Part shown: piece after piece, positions 1 through 9,204 of the stretch
Layout of the letters: the number at the start of each line of letters is the position of its first letter
Position numbering within the stretch: position 1 is the first letter of the stretch
Assembly: GCA_018262505.1 (NCBI GenBank)
Contig: JAGSYV010000049.1
Coordinates: 1-50,367 of the forward strand
Direction of reading: 5' to 3'
Origin: Pseudomonadota bacterium
Lineage (GTDB): Bacteria > Pseudomonadota > Alphaproteobacteria > Rhizobiales > Pleomorphomonadaceae
DNA: 50,367 nucleotides
Notes under the pieces: model-generated
The model's input: only the letters and a program-made list of their open reading frames with translations
Database searches by the model: none
What the model was told of the DNA's origin: nothing
Position numbers and translations under genes: made by a program

Positions 1-1
1 C

Positions 2-1516
2 GACTTTATAAGCTTTTCCCACATTTCCAAGACCTACCCGGGCGTCAAGGCGCTGTCGGATGTCTCGTTCGGAGTGGCGAAGGGCTCCGTTCACGGACTG
101 ATCGGCGAAAACGGCGCCGGCAAGTCGACATTGATCCGCATTCTCTCCGGCGACACCGCCGCCGACAGTGGCGAGATTTCCATTGATGGTGCCGTTCAAA
201 GTTTCTCTTCCACCCGTGATGCCTTTGCCGCCGGCGTGGTCGTGGTGCACCAGGAACTGCAACTGGTTCCCGAATTGACGGTGGCCGAAAACCTCCGCCT
301 CGGTCGTTTTCCCAACCGTGTCGGCATCATCGATTTCCGCGCCTTGAAGAAAGAGGTGAACCGGCGCCTTAGGGATATCGGCCTGACGGTCAACGCCGAC
401 ACCAAGGTAGCGAAGCTTTCGCTCGGCGAACGGCAGATGATCGAGATCGCCAAGGCGATCATGCTCGATGCCCGCGTCATCGCCTTGGATGAGCCGACGT
501 CGTCGCTGTCGTCGCAGGAAAGCGAGGTTCTATTCCGGATCATCGGCGAGCTGCGCGCCGCCGGCAAGGTGATCATCTATATCTCGCATCGTCTCGATGA
601 AATCTTCCGCCTGTGCGACGGCTGTACCGTGCTGCGCGATGGCAAGCTCGCCGCCCACCATGTATCGATGACCGACGTGACCCGCGATAGTCTGGTCTCC
701 GAGATGGTCGGCCGCGAGATCTCCGACATCTGGGGCTGGCGCGGTCGCCCTGCTGGCGAAGTACGCCTGAAGGTCGAGGGTATTACCGGATCGAAATCCC
801 CGCGGCCTATCGACTTCGAGGCACGAGCTGGCGAGATCGTCGGCTTCTTCGGATTGGTCGGCTCAGGCCGATCTGAATTGATGCGCCTCGTCTACGGTGC
901 CGATGCGCGCCATTCCGGAAAGGTCAGCATCGACGGCGCCGACAGCTCGGGTGCGAGCCCGCGTCGTTCCATCCGGGAAGGCTTGGTGCTCTGTTCGGAG
1001 GATCGCAAGTTCGACGGTATCATCCAGGGGCTGTCGGTCGGCGAGAACATTGTCGTCTCAGCCCGTCGCCATTTCTCGCCCTTCGGCCTGTTGAGCCCCA
1101 AGCGTGAGGCGGACACGGCCGCCGAGTTCATCAAACAGCTTCGCATTCGTACCCCGTCGGCCAAGCAGGAGATCGTCAACCTCTCCGGTGGCAACCAGCA
1201 GAAAGTGCTGCTTGCCCGCTGGCTGGCCGAGACTGACGTCAAGGTACTGATCGTCGACGAGCCGACACGCGGCATCGATGTCGGCGCCAAGGCTGAGATC
1301 TACGAGCTGCTCTATAACCTCGCCGAGAAGGGGTTGGCCATTGTCGTTGTCTCCAGCGAACTGCCTGAAGTGATGGGCATTTCCGACCGCGTCGTCGTCA
1401 TGTGCGAGGGGCGGATTGCCGCCCGTTACGACCGCGCCGAATTCAATGAACACGCCATTCTCGCCTCGGCCCTGCCGGACCGGACGGCTGGCGAGCGGAA
1501 CAAGAAAGCATCGTGA
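2..1516 (+). CDS. Sugar ABC transporter ATP-binding protein, RbsA/MglA type (5' end outside window)
   Basis: Cytoplasmic ATPase with two ABC domains in tandem that drives import of a monosaccharide. The frame is open from base 2 and reads the start of an ABC domain (ISKTYPGVKAL) before the GTG at 74, so the true start lies left of the window. First domain: Walker A GENGAGKST at codons 35-43, signature LSLGERQ, Walker B VIALDEPTSS. Second domain: the degenerate Walker A typical of this family (GLVGSGRSE), signature LSGGNQQK, Walker B VLIVDEPTRGID. The stop overlaps the start of the permease gene (ATGA at 1516), so the two are translationally coupled. The periplasmic binding protein gene is presumably upstream. 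The sugar cannot be told from the sequence; ribose, xylose, fructose and galactose systems all look like this. Confidence 0.95.
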   Translation, partial: DFISFSHISKTYPGVKALSDVSFGVAKGSVHGLIGENGAGKSTLIRILSGDTAADSGEISIDGAVQSFSSTRDAFAAGVVVVHQELQLVPELTVAENLRLGRFPNRVGIIDFRALKKEVNRRLRDIGLTVNADTKVAKLSLGERQMIEIAKAIMLDARVIALDEPTSSLSSQESEVLFRIIGELRAAGKVIIYISHRLDEIFRLCDGCTVLRDGKLAAHHVSMTDVTRDSLVSEMVGREISDIWGWRGRPAGEVRLKVEGITGSKSPRPIDFEARAGEIVGFFGLVGSGRSELMRLVYGADARHSGKVSIDGADSSGASPRRSIREGLVLCSEDRKFDGIIQGLSVGENIVVSARRHFSPFGLLSPKREADTAAEFIKQLRIRTPSAKQEIVNLSGGNQQKVLLARWLAETDVKVLIVDEPTRGIDVGAKAEIYELLYNLAEKGLAIVVVSSELPEVMGISDRVVVMCEGRIAARYDRAEFNEHAILASALPDRTAGERNKKAS

Positions 1517-2463
1517 TGGCCTTCCTGAAACGTCTCCTGCTCGGCGAGCAGGGCCTCCTCGTCATCTTCGTCATCGCCTTCGCGGCCGTGTCGGTCTTCG
1601 TGCCGAGCTTCATCACCGAGCGCAACATGCTCGGCCTGTTCCAGTCGGTGGTGACCATCGGCATCGTGTCCTGCACGATGATGTTCTGCCTGGCCTCGCG
1701 TGATTTCGACCTGTCCGTCGGCTCCATCGTCGCCTTCACCGGCATGGTGGCCGTGATGGCCTCCAACGCCTCTGGCTCGATCATCATCGGATTGATCGCG
1801 GCGCTGGCCTGCGGCACCTTCGTCGGCTTCGTCAACGGCGCCATCATCGCCAAGTTGAAGATCAACGCGCTGATCACCACGCTCGCCACCATGCAGATCG
1901 TGCGCGGCCTGGCGTTGATCTCGTCCGACGGCCGGGCGGTGGGCATCAACGATCCCGGCTTCTATCAGTTGGCCTTGTCGCGCTTCTTCGGCATTCCGAC
2001 GCCGATCTGGATCATGGTCATCCTGTTCTGCCTGTTCGGCTTCCTGCTCAATCGCTCGGTGTTCGGCCGCAACACGCTGGCGATCGGCGGCAACCCGGAG
2101 GCGTCGCGGCTTGCCGGCGTCAACGTCGACGGCACGCGCATCTGGATCTTCACCATTCAGGGACTCGTCTGCGCGGTGGCCGGCATCCTGCTGGCCTCGC
2201 GCATCACCTCCGGCCAGCCCAACGCGGCGACCGGCCTTGAGCTATCGGCCATTTCGGCCTGCGTGCTCGGTGGTGTGTCGCTGGCCGGCGGCCGGGCGGC
2301 GATGACCGGCGTTATCGTCGGTGTGCTGATCCTCGGCATCGCCGAGAACGCCATGAACCTCCTCAATATCCAGGCCTTCTACCAGTATCTGGTGCGTGGC
2401 CTGATCCTGCTGCTGGCCGTGCTGCTCGACAACGTCCGCAGTGCCGGTCTCGGTCGGAAGTGA
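1516..2463 (+). CDS. Sugar ABC transporter permease, RbsC type
   Basis: Inner-membrane permease of the BPD_transp_2 family, about 315 residues, the normal length. It forms the membrane channel partner of the upstream ATPase. It has many hydrophobic segments and family blocks such as ASRDFDLSVGSIVAF near the N-terminus (the usual 'DLSVGS' motif), INALITTLATMQIVRG, and AIGGNPEASRLAGVNV, the cytoplasmic loop that contacts the ATPase. The ATG at 1516 overlaps the stop of the ATPase gene; a GTG one codon earlier (1513) is possible. A strong hairpin follows the stop, so this appears to be the last gene of the operon. Confidence 0.95.
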   Translation: MAFLKRLLLGEQGLLVIFVIAFAAVSVFVPSFITERNMLGLFQSVVTIGIVSCTMMFCLASRDFDLSVGSIVAFTGMVAVMASNASGSIIIGLIAALACGTFVGFVNGAIIAKLKINALITTLATMQIVRGLALISSDGRAVGINDPGFYQLALSRFFGIPTPIWIMVILFCLFGFLLNRSVFGRNTLAIGGNPEASRLAGVNVDGTRIWIFTIQGLVCAVAGILLASRITSGQPNAATGLELSAISACVLGGVSLAGGRAAMTGVIVGVLILGIAENAMNLLNIQAFYQYLVRGLILLLAVLLDNVRSAGLGRK

Positions 2464-2498
2464 GGCAAAGGGGCAGCAGTCCGACATAAGATGATTGA

Positions 2499-2532
2499 CC
2501 AACGCCTGGATGGGAAACCATCCAGGCGTTGG
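2499..2532. terminator. Perfect 14-bp hairpin between convergent genes
   Basis: CCAACGCCTGGATG and its exact complement are separated by six bases (GGAAAC). It lies between the stop of the RbsC-type permease and the 3' end of the nhaA remnant. There is no clear T-run on either side, so termination is inferred from position and stem strength. Confidence 0.65.
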
Positions 2533-2555
2533 TGTATCGAGGCCGCGCCGATAGC

Positions 2556-3101
2556 TCAGCCTTCGAAATGCGCGCGGCGGCGTCCGAAGGTCGCCAAGAG
2601 GATTGCGCCGAGGATGCCAGCGAACCGATGGGGATGCCTCTTGAGAGAACTCGGTACGCGGGAACCGAACAGCGAGATCACGCCAAGGGCGAAGGCGATG
2701 TCGGTTGCCGTTGGTATGGCCCATCCTCTCAAGGACGATGGATCGCTCCAGTTCAGCGACACACAAATGAGAGCCGGAGACAACATACCGCCCGCAGCAG
2801 CCGCGCCGGGAAGAAAGCGCCGACTCCAGCTCGAAAGCTGACCGTCCAGCACCTCGCGCTTGATCTCCGGTCCGACGAGCAGGAAGAAGGCAGCCATCAG
2901 GACATCATTGACCCAATGCTGAATGCTGAGGGGACCAATGTCGATGTGGAGGCTGTGGAAGTAGGCATCTGCGAGGGGCGAGTTGGCGACCAGTATCGCC
3001 AAAGCGGCGACGACCATCAGAATCGGGCCGCCGGATGCCTCATTATCAAGGAACCGACGAAGCGTGGATTGATTGCGCCCTGGGTTGATCGGCAAAGACA
3101 T
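2556..3101 (-). pseudogene. nhaA: Truncated NhaA-type Na+/H+ antiporter
   Basis: The first ~150 codons match the N-terminal half of Nha[39 protein letters not shown] (normally LVGLEIKRE), and the conserved block [19 protein letters not shown]. Full NhaA is about 390 residues; this frame stops at 181. Homology ends just after GSRVPSSLK, exactly before the expected AIIDDLGA block that carries the aspartate pair needed for transport, so the product cannot be an ordinary antiporter. The tail ([14 protein letters not shown]) could be the extreme C-terminus brought in by an internal deletion, which is inference. The ATG at 3101 has a good ribosome site (GGAGAAGG, 6 bases upstream), so the remnant may still be translated. 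Confidence 0.75.
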
Positions 3102-3260
3102 GGATTCCTTCTCCCATGATTGGAAGTAGATCAAGGTCTCCGTCGATTTCGGATCACCCGTAGCGCACGCAGCACACGCTATAGCCCGATTAGGCTAACG
3201 CACTGCTCGCCATATTTCCACGTCGATCGTCAGTTTTCTCGGCATCGGCTTGCGGTCAGT

Positions 3261-4154
3261 CTATGGCACCAATGCTTCCAAGCTAATGCGTCCCTCCAAC
3301 CGCTCACCCGGACGAAGCGGTATCAACCCGCCCATGCCTGGCATTCGGAATCCGTTCACCGTGTGGGTCATCGGCTCGAAGCAGAACCAGTTGCCGACAT
3401 AGGCCGGATCGCGGGCGGTATCTGGGCGGTAGACGACGTAGCGAGAAAAGATGGGATCGGCGTCGATGGTCAGTGTCAGGCCGCGTTCCGGCCAATCGAT
3501 GCGGGCACAGCCATTCCAGTCCTCGAAGCCGTTGTTGATCCAGCGGTCGGGTAACGGCGCGGCTTTACGAAAATCGAAATCAGCGGGGAGCGGCACTTCC
3601 TCGGTGGGGAGATGATCGGCGCTCTCCAGCCAGACGGAGGAAGCGGGCGCCGTCAGTCGCGTGCGCGACGTCAGTGGGAAATAGGGATGCCAACCGAGGC
3701 CAAAGGGGAGGGCGGTGTTGCCCATGTTCTCGACTGATAGTGTCACCGTCAGCCGGCGATTCTCGAGCGCTACGGTCTGCCGGGCGAGATAATCCCAGGG
3801 AGCGGCAGCATCGGCCCTATGGACCAAGGCAAGGGTTGCACTGTTGCGGGTCGCTGCCTCAATGGACCAATCCGACAGCCAGCCGTCGCCGTGCAGGCGG
3901 TAGCGGTCGCCGGTATTGGGCGTCAGCAGATAGTCACGATCGGCAAAGGCGAAGGCGTTGCCGCCGATCCGGTTGCCGTAAGGCACCAAGGGGCAAGCGG
4001 ACGTCTCATCCGGCGCTCCGTCGCCGTCGTGGCGCGCCGGACGCAACAGCGGAAACTGTCCGGCGGCAGTCTTCAGGTTCCAGCCTAGAACGGTGGCGCC
4101 CCGCGTCGACAGCGTCAGCTCGGTGGCATTCGTCCGAAGGCTCAGCTTTTCCAT
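3261..4154 (-). CDS. Aldose 1-epimerase family protein
   Basis: Cytoplasmic galactose-mutarotase-fold enzyme, 297 residues, expected to interconvert alpha and beta anomers of a sugar or sugar derivative. Visible landmarks are the substrate-binding arginine and histidines in PYGNRI, LHGDGW and GLGWHPYFPL, and the likely catalytic glutamate in CFEPMTH near the C-terminus. It starts 11 bases after the stop of the DUF5107/TPR gene and is surely in the same operon. The pairing suggests that the operon handles a sugar, perhaps the one imported by the RbsA/RbsC-type system on the other side of the nhaA remnant. Substrate unknown. Confidence 0.9.
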   Translation of the reverse strand: MEKLSLRTNATELTLSTRGATVLGWNLKTAAGQFPLLRPARHDGDGAPDETSACPLVPYGNRIGGNAFAFADRDYLLTPNTGDRYRLHGDGWLSDWSIEAATRNSATLALVHRADAAAPWDYLARQTVALENRRLTVTLSVENMGNTALPFGLGWHPYFPLTSRTRLTAPASSVWLESADHLPTEEVPLPADFDFRKAAPLPDRWINNGFEDWNGCARIDWPERGLTLTIDADPIFSRYVVYRPDTARDPAYVGNWFCFEPMTHTVNGFRMPGMGGLIPLRPGERLEGRISLEALVP

Positions 4155-4165
4155 GTAGGCCCTCC

Positions 4166-7100
4166 TCAGCGATTGGGAAGATCGCCGAGGAGATCGGCGG
4201 CGAGCGCGTGGTTGGGGTCCAGCTTCAGGGCGATCTGAAGATGCTCGCGGCCGGTTGGGGTGTCGCCGAGGCCGATGGCCGCTTCGGCGAGCATGACGTG
4301 GGCGGAGACGCGTCGGCGCAGTTGCAGGTCATCGTCGAACAGCAGCATGGTCGGCAGCGAGGTGGCGAAATAGTCGATCTTCGCCGGGCTCGCCATGGTC
4401 TCCTCAGCGTAGGCGCGAAGTTCGCCGAGCAGCTTCTCCGCTTCCGCCTTGCGGCTGAGCGCAAGGAGCGCCTCGGCAGAGAAAAACGTCTTCTCTGAAT
4501 AGGCGCGCACTTCCATGCCGAGGAAATCGCCGGCGAATTCGGCCGCCAGCGTCAGCCAGTGCTGTGCCTCTTCGCCGCGACCGGTGGCGGCAAGCGCTCT
4601 GCCGAGCCAGTAATGAACATCGCTCTGATTGGCGAGTAGATGGCGTGCCTCGCCGAGGGAATGCGGCGGCTTGAGAGCCGCCTCGAATTCGGCCACCGCT
4701 GCCTCGGCGTTGCCGGCAGCCAACGCTCGGCGACCGAGGCTGAGATGGCTGCGCACCCATTGGTCGAGGGCGAGACCCTCGCCGCCCTCCCAGGGCTGGA
4801 AGGCGCGGCCGGCGATCAGCGGTGCCGATTTCTCAGGCCGGCCGAGCTGGTTGTAGAGCGCTGACAGCTCGACGCTGAGGTCGTCGCGTGTAGCGACGAG
4901 GTCAAGCCTGGTTTCCAGCTCGGCCAGCCGTTCGGCTGGTGAGCGGCCGATGCGCTTCCAAAGTTGGTCGCGCTCGTAGACGAGACGGGCGTCGCGCGAA
5001 TTGGCGGCGAGAGCCTTGTCATAGACGGCGACGGCTTTGTCAGAGGAGCCCTCGATGTTGAAGTAACCGATGCCGAGGTTGCGCCAAGGGATCGACCACG
5101 AGGGGGCGATGGCGACAGACCTCTCCCACATGGCGATCGCCTCGGCATGGCGGCGTCGGTCGTAAAGAAGATTGCCGAGATAGCAGGGCGCGTGACCGTC
5201 GGCCGGGTTGGCAGCGATCGCCGCTTCCAGCACGACGATGTCTTCAAGCCGCGCCGGGAAGCAGTAGTCGGGCGATGCCTCGGCGGCTGCGGCAAGATGT
5301 GGTCCGGCCGGCTTGCCAAGGCGGTGGGCCAGGGCGGCAGCGTGGTAGTGCAGGAGCGGTGAGGCTGCAACGCCGACAGCGGCGATGCGAGCCTCGAGGA
5401 GGGCGAGGGCGTCGGCGACGAACCCACCGCGTGCCGTTTCGATGGCGATGTCGAGGTGAAGCTGATCGTCGCCGTGGAGCGGCAGGCCCTTCAGAGCGCG
5501 AGCTCGGGCGTCGAGCGGGTCGCGGGTAAGCGTTTCTGAGAGAAGGGCGTCGGCATCCGTCTTCCGGCCGATCTTGGCAAGCAGCGCGGCCTTCAGGTTG
5601 CGGGCGACAGCATTCTCGACGTCATGGCGCAGCGCCTCCTCGACATGGGCGAGGGCGTTGGTGACGGCGCCGCGCGTGCCATCAATTTCAGCCAGTGCCA
5701 AATGCGCCGGGCCGCGCCAAGCGGCATTCCAGGTCGCCTTGTAGAGCGCGTCATAAGCGGCGTCCGGCTGGCCGAGGTAGCGGAGCGCGATACCGAGATG
5801 GTAGTGCGCCTCGCCTGTCGGCGGGTTGGGATTGCGGCGGGTCAGCCGTTCGATCGCCTTGCGGAAACAGGCTTCGGCTGCGGTGAACTCGCCGCGTCTG
5901 AGATGCCAGATGCCAAGGGCGGTATTGCATCTGCTGTCGCCGGCATCGCGGCGGATCGCCTCGCGCCAGTAGATATCGGCCGGGCGTGTGGCGTGGCGGT
6001 ATTGATCGAGATGGACGCCGGTCATCCAGAGTTCGTCGGCGCTGTCGATTTCCTCGGGCGGTGGCGGCTCGGTAGCCGGCGGCGGCACGATGACCTCGCC
6101 TCGGTCGGCCGGCCGGCGCTCGACCAGCAGGGCACCGTCCTTTTCGACAACGACGCGAAGGTCATCAGGGCTGATGCCTGCGAGGTCGACAGGGAGCAGC
6201 AAGGGCTTGGCCGGGTCCAGGTCCGCCATGGTGTTGGTCAATGCCTTGTCGCCCACTGAGACGATCACGCGGGCGCCGGCTACGGTTTCGGTCGCCTGCA
6301 CGCCGACCACCAACTTGGCGCCATCGAGCTTCAGACCGACGGCGGCTTTGAGGGTCGCTGCCGCGGCGGCGCCGATCTCGCGGATCGGGTACCAATATTG
6401 CGAGAAAGTCTTGGTTTCACCGGGGGCGAGGAAGGAGAAGTCGGGCTGGTTGTCGGTATAGACGCCGGCCATGATCTCGATATAGGGCCAATAGACGCCG
6501 TTCTCGTCGGGCTCGGTCAGGTTCCGGTCCCAGGCGTAGCCGAAGTCATGGTTGCCCCAGGTCCACTGCTTCTTGCCGGGGGAGATGTGGTGGTTGGCGA
6601 CATGGACGATTCCCGCATCGACGGCGTGGTCGTAACCGCCGAAGAAATCGTCTTGCGAGCCGAGGCACATGTAGCTGGTCGGCACGGGAATGTTGGCGTA
6701 CCAGCGGAGATCATTGGGCGCATAGCCACGCTTCGGTACGAACTGAGCCGGCATCTCCTCAAGTGGCACGCCATCCTTCGCACGGCCCGCGTAGTCGACG
6801 CCGTAATAGCGGCCCTCGCAGCCGGGAAAGGCTGAGGTGGCGCGCTTGGCGTGGTCGGCAATGAAGTGAACGTCCTCGGGGAAAAAGCTCTGGTAATCCT
6901 CATGCACCTCGGTGGCGACGTTGGCCCACCACAGGAAACTCTGGGTCAGCTCCGTACGGTTGTGCAGGCGCACGGCCAGTTCCAGGCAGGCTTTGCTCGG
7001 GCTGAGGCGCACACCATGCATACCCTTCATGCGGTTCATCGGCTCATGCTCGCTGAGCCAGATGACGCGTGACCCGTCGGCTTCCTCGACGATTTCCCAA

Positions 7101-7534
7101 GATGTGGGCATGTAGGTGCTGGGACGGTGGTGCTGTGGCCAATTGAACTCGATGCCGCCGGACAGCCAGGGGCCGGCAAGGCCGACCAGCGCCGGCTTGA
7201 TGGCGCGGTTGCGATAGACGAGATCGTAGCCGTTGATCTTGTCGACGACGGCGTAGATGCGGCCACCGAGCTCCGGCAGCACGGTGACGCGCAGGTACTC
7301 GTTCTCGATGTGTAGCGCCGTCCAGCTCTTGTCGCGCAGCTCCGAGCTGATGCGGTCGAAGAAGGGAAGCGGGTAGACGCGGCCGCTCGACCCCTGGAAG
7401 ACACGCTTCTCGAGAAACATCGGATTGCGGTCGGCCGGGGCCGGCTCATAAGTGGGCAGGACGAGTGGCTCGGACCACGCCTTGACCGGCCCGGTGAGCG
7501 CCGCTGGCGCCCTGGGGAGTTCGATTTGTTTCAT
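4166..7534 (-). CDS. Large DUF5107 domain protein with C-terminal TPR repeats
   Basis: A 1122-residue protein without signal peptide or membrane segments. The N-terminal third (about 20-420) is a DUF5107 region rich in Trp, Tyr and His (EFNWPQHHRPSTYMP, LWWANVATEVHEDYQSFFPE, WTWGNHDFGYAWDRN). After a short linker a long array of tetratricopeptide repeats runs from about 540 to the end; typical units are GEAHYHLGIALRYLGQPDAA and GHAPCYLGNLLYDRRRHAEA. I start it at the ATG at 7534, which has GGAAGGAA seven bases upstream; the frame extends 29 codons further but that stretch has no ribosome site. It is followed by an aldose epimerase and is divergent from an AraC regulator, which points to carbohydrate metabolism. 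The molecular function of the N-terminal region is not something I can assign. Confidence 0.9.
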   Translation of the reverse strand: MKQIELPRAPAALTGPVKAWSEPLVLPTYEPAPADRNPMFLEKRVFQGSSGRVYPLPFFDRISSELRDKSWTALHIENEYLRVTVLPELGGRIYAVVDKINGYDLVYRNRAIKPALVGLAGPWLSGGIEFNWPQHHRPSTYMPTSWEIVEEADGSRVIWLSEHEPMNRMKGMHGVRLSPSKACLELAVRLHNRTELTQSFLWWANVATEVHEDYQSFFPEDVHFIADHAKRATSAFPGCEGRYYGVDYAGRAKDGVPLEEMPAQFVPKRGYAPNDLRWYANIPVPTSYMCLGSQDDFFGGYDHAVDAGIVHVANHHISPGKKQWTWGNHDFGYAWDRNLTEPDENGVYWPYIEIMAGVYTDNQPDFSFLAPGETKTFSQYWYPIREIGAAAAATLKAAVGLKLDGAKLVVGVQATETVAGARVIVSVGDKALTNTMADLDPAKPLLLPVDLAGISPDDLRVVVEKDGALLVERRPADRGEVIVPPPATEPPPPEEIDSADELWMTGVHLDQYRHATRPADIYWREAIRRDAGDSRCNTALGIWHLRRGEFTAAEACFRKAIERLTRRNPNPPTGEAHYHLGIALRYLGQPDAAYDALYKATWNAAWRGPAHLALAEIDGTRGAVTNALAHVEEALRHDVENAVARNLKAALLAKIGRKTDADALLSETLTRDPLDARARALKGLPLHGDDQLHLDIAIETARGGFVADALALLEARIAAVGVAASPLLHYHAAALAHRLGKPAGPHLAAAAEASPDYCFPARLEDIVVLEAAIAANPADGHAPCYLGNLLYDRRRHAEAIAMWERSVAIAPSWSIPWRNLGIGYFNIEGSSDKAVAVYDKALAANSRDARLVYERDQLWKRIGRSPAERLAELETRLDLVATRDDLSVELSALYNQLGRPEKSAPLIAGRAFQPWEGGEGLALDQWVRSHLSLGRRALAAGNAEAAVAEFEAALKPPHSLGEARHLLANQSDVHYWLGRALAATGRGEEAQHWLTLAAEFAGDFLGMEVRAYSEKTFFSAEALLALSRKAEAEKLLGELRAYAEETMASPAKIDYFATSLPTMLLFDDDLQLRRRVSAHVMLAEAAIGLGDTPTGREHLQIALKLDPNHALAADLLGDLPNR

Positions 7535-7657
7535 GGCGCGTTCCTTCCCATCCCGGAGCAAGGGATTTGTCGTTGTCGGAACGCTAGGCGTCGTCCTCCC
7601 TGGCGTGAATAGCGGGAACAATGGACATCATGGAGGATCCTCTGATAGCTTGAGCCC

Positions 7658-8554
7658 ATGATGGAAGACGGGGAACAGCGGATCAAGGAAGGCTTTCCGG
7701 GGCAGCGATCGATCGTGCTGCCGCGACCGGTGGTGTCCGGCTGGCTGGAGGGGCGGCCGCTGATCGAGCTGTTGCCGAGCGACGTCGGTCACTATCCACG
7801 GGCTCAATGGCACTTTGTCGAGCGGCCCGAAGGCATTTCCCAGTCGGTTTTGATCTACTGCACCGACGGTGGCGGTTGGGCCCGGGTGGGGGATGCCAGC
7901 TTGCGCGTCCGCCCCGGCCAGGCGCTGGTGGCACCGGCTGGCGCACCGCACGCCTATGGCGCCGATCCCGACGATCCATGGACGATCTACTGGGTGCACC
8001 TTGACGGTGCCAAGGTGGCGATACTCCCCGAGCTGCTGGAGCTCGATCCGGAAGACCCGCTGCTGCACCCGGGGCGCGATCCGGCCATCCCGACGCTGTT
8101 CGAGAAGATGCTGTCGATCCTCGGCCGCGGCTATACGCCGGATAATCTCCTGTCTGCGTCGATGGCGCTCGGCCAGCTCGTGACCCATCTCGTGGTATTG
8201 CGCCATCGTTCGCCCAATCGAGATGACAATCTCGACCAGCGCATCCGAAGGGTCATCGACGTGATGCAGGGCAATCTCGGACGCTCGCTGAAGGTCGACG
8301 AGTTGGCGCGTGAAGCCAATCTTTCGTCATCGCATCTGGCGGCCGTGTTCAAGAAACGCACCGGCTTCACGGTGCTCGACTTCTTCATTCGTCTGAAGAT
8401 CCAGCGCGCTTGTTTCTTGCTCGACACGACGGACCAATCCGTGAAGGCGATCGCCGCCGACCTCGGCTTCGACGATCCCTTGTATTTTTCGCGCTGTTTC
8501 CGCCGCGTGCACGACAGTTCGCCGACGCAATATCGGGCGTTGCGCAAAGGCTGA
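7658..8554 (+). CDS. AraC family transcriptional regulator (sugar-type)
   Basis: 298 residues. The N-terminal half is an AraC-type cupin sensor domain (VRPGQALVAPAGAPHAYGAD, DDPWTIYWVHLDG), which binds a small ligand. The C-terminal ~100 residues are two helix-turn-helix units: VDELAREANLSSSHLAAVFK and AIAADLGFDDPLYFSRCFRR, followed by the usual SPTQYR ending. The ATG at 7658 is the first possible start after an in-frame stop at 7646. The 123-bp gap to the DUF5107 gene on the other strand must hold both promoters; a 10-bp palindrome, GAGGATCCTC, lies at 7633-7642. Divergent layout makes it the likely activator of the DUF5107-epimerase operon. Confidence 0.93.
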   Translation: MMEDGEQRIKEGFPGQRSIVLPRPVVSGWLEGRPLIELLPSDVGHYPRAQWHFVERPEGISQSVLIYCTDGGGWARVGDASLRVRPGQALVAPAGAPHAYGADPDDPWTIYWVHLDGAKVAILPELLELDPEDPLLHPGRDPAIPTLFEKMLSILGRGYTPDNLLSASMALGQLVTHLVVLRHRSPNRDDNLDQRIRRVIDVMQGNLGRSLKVDELAREANLSSSHLAAVFKKRTGFTVLDFFIRLKIQRACFLLDTTDQSVKAIAADLGFDDPLYFSRCFRRVHDSSPTQYRALRKG

Positions 8555-8563
8555 GGGTAGCCT

Positions 8564-9055
8564 TTATCCGGTTGGCGCGCTTATCAGTGGGTCGAGCATC
8601 CCGGCGTAAACGCTGCCATCCGAGCCGGGGATTGGGATGGCGCCCACGGCACGGGCATAGAAATCCACCGGACCCGCCCAACCGATGGTAGCGTAGCCGT
8701 AGCCGCGTTCGCGCATGGCAAGAAGCGTCTTCAGCAGCAAGGCCCGGCCAATGCCGAGGCCGCGCGCGGCTTCGTCGACCCCGGTCGGACCGAAGAAGCC
8801 GAGGGCGATGGCGTCGTAGCAGGCAAAGCCCAGAAGCTTGCCGTCCTTGACGGCGATCAGACAGGCGTTGGGATCGCGCGAAAAGGCAACCTGCGCCTCG
8901 CTTACCCAGCCGGCACTGAAGCGGGGCGCGATCCAGGCGCGGATGGTGTCGAGTTCAGGCGCCAGCGCCCGACGAATGACGATGCTGTTTGCGGCAAGGT
9001 TCCGATCGAGGTCGAGGTCGGCGACAACGTCGTAGAGCTTTACCAGGAGATCCAT
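8564..9055 (-). CDS. GNAT family N-acetyltransferase
   Basis: 163 residues, a single GNAT domain. The acetyl-CoA binding motif A is seen as ARGLGIGRALLLKTL, preceded by GFACYDAIALGFFGPTGVD, and a late tyrosine sits in AGPVDFYARA, near the position of the general acid in many family members. Substrate cannot be inferred. I chose the ATG at 9055 (CAAGGA about 7 bases upstream) over one 14 codons earlier that lacks a ribosome site. It stops 9 bases from the 3' end of the AraC gene on the other strand. Confidence 0.85.
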   Translation of the reverse strand: MDLLVKLYDVVADLDLDRNLAANSIVIRRALAPELDTIRAWIAPRFSAGWVSEAQVAFSRDPNACLIAVKDGKLLGFACYDAIALGFFGPTGVDEAARGLGIGRALLLKTLLAMRERGYGYATIGWAGPVDFYARAVGAIPIPGSDGSVYAGMLDPLISAPTG

Positions 9056-9204
9056 GGTCGCATCCTTGCCCCGGGAAGGCATGCCCGCTGGGGGCAATAG
9101 GTTGTTCGGTCACGGGATGTACCAGCGTGGGTCGCGGGACGTCCAGCGCTATCGAGTACGAGTGGATTGACCTTGATGCGGGACGTGCGGCTGTGCTGCC
9201 TCAC

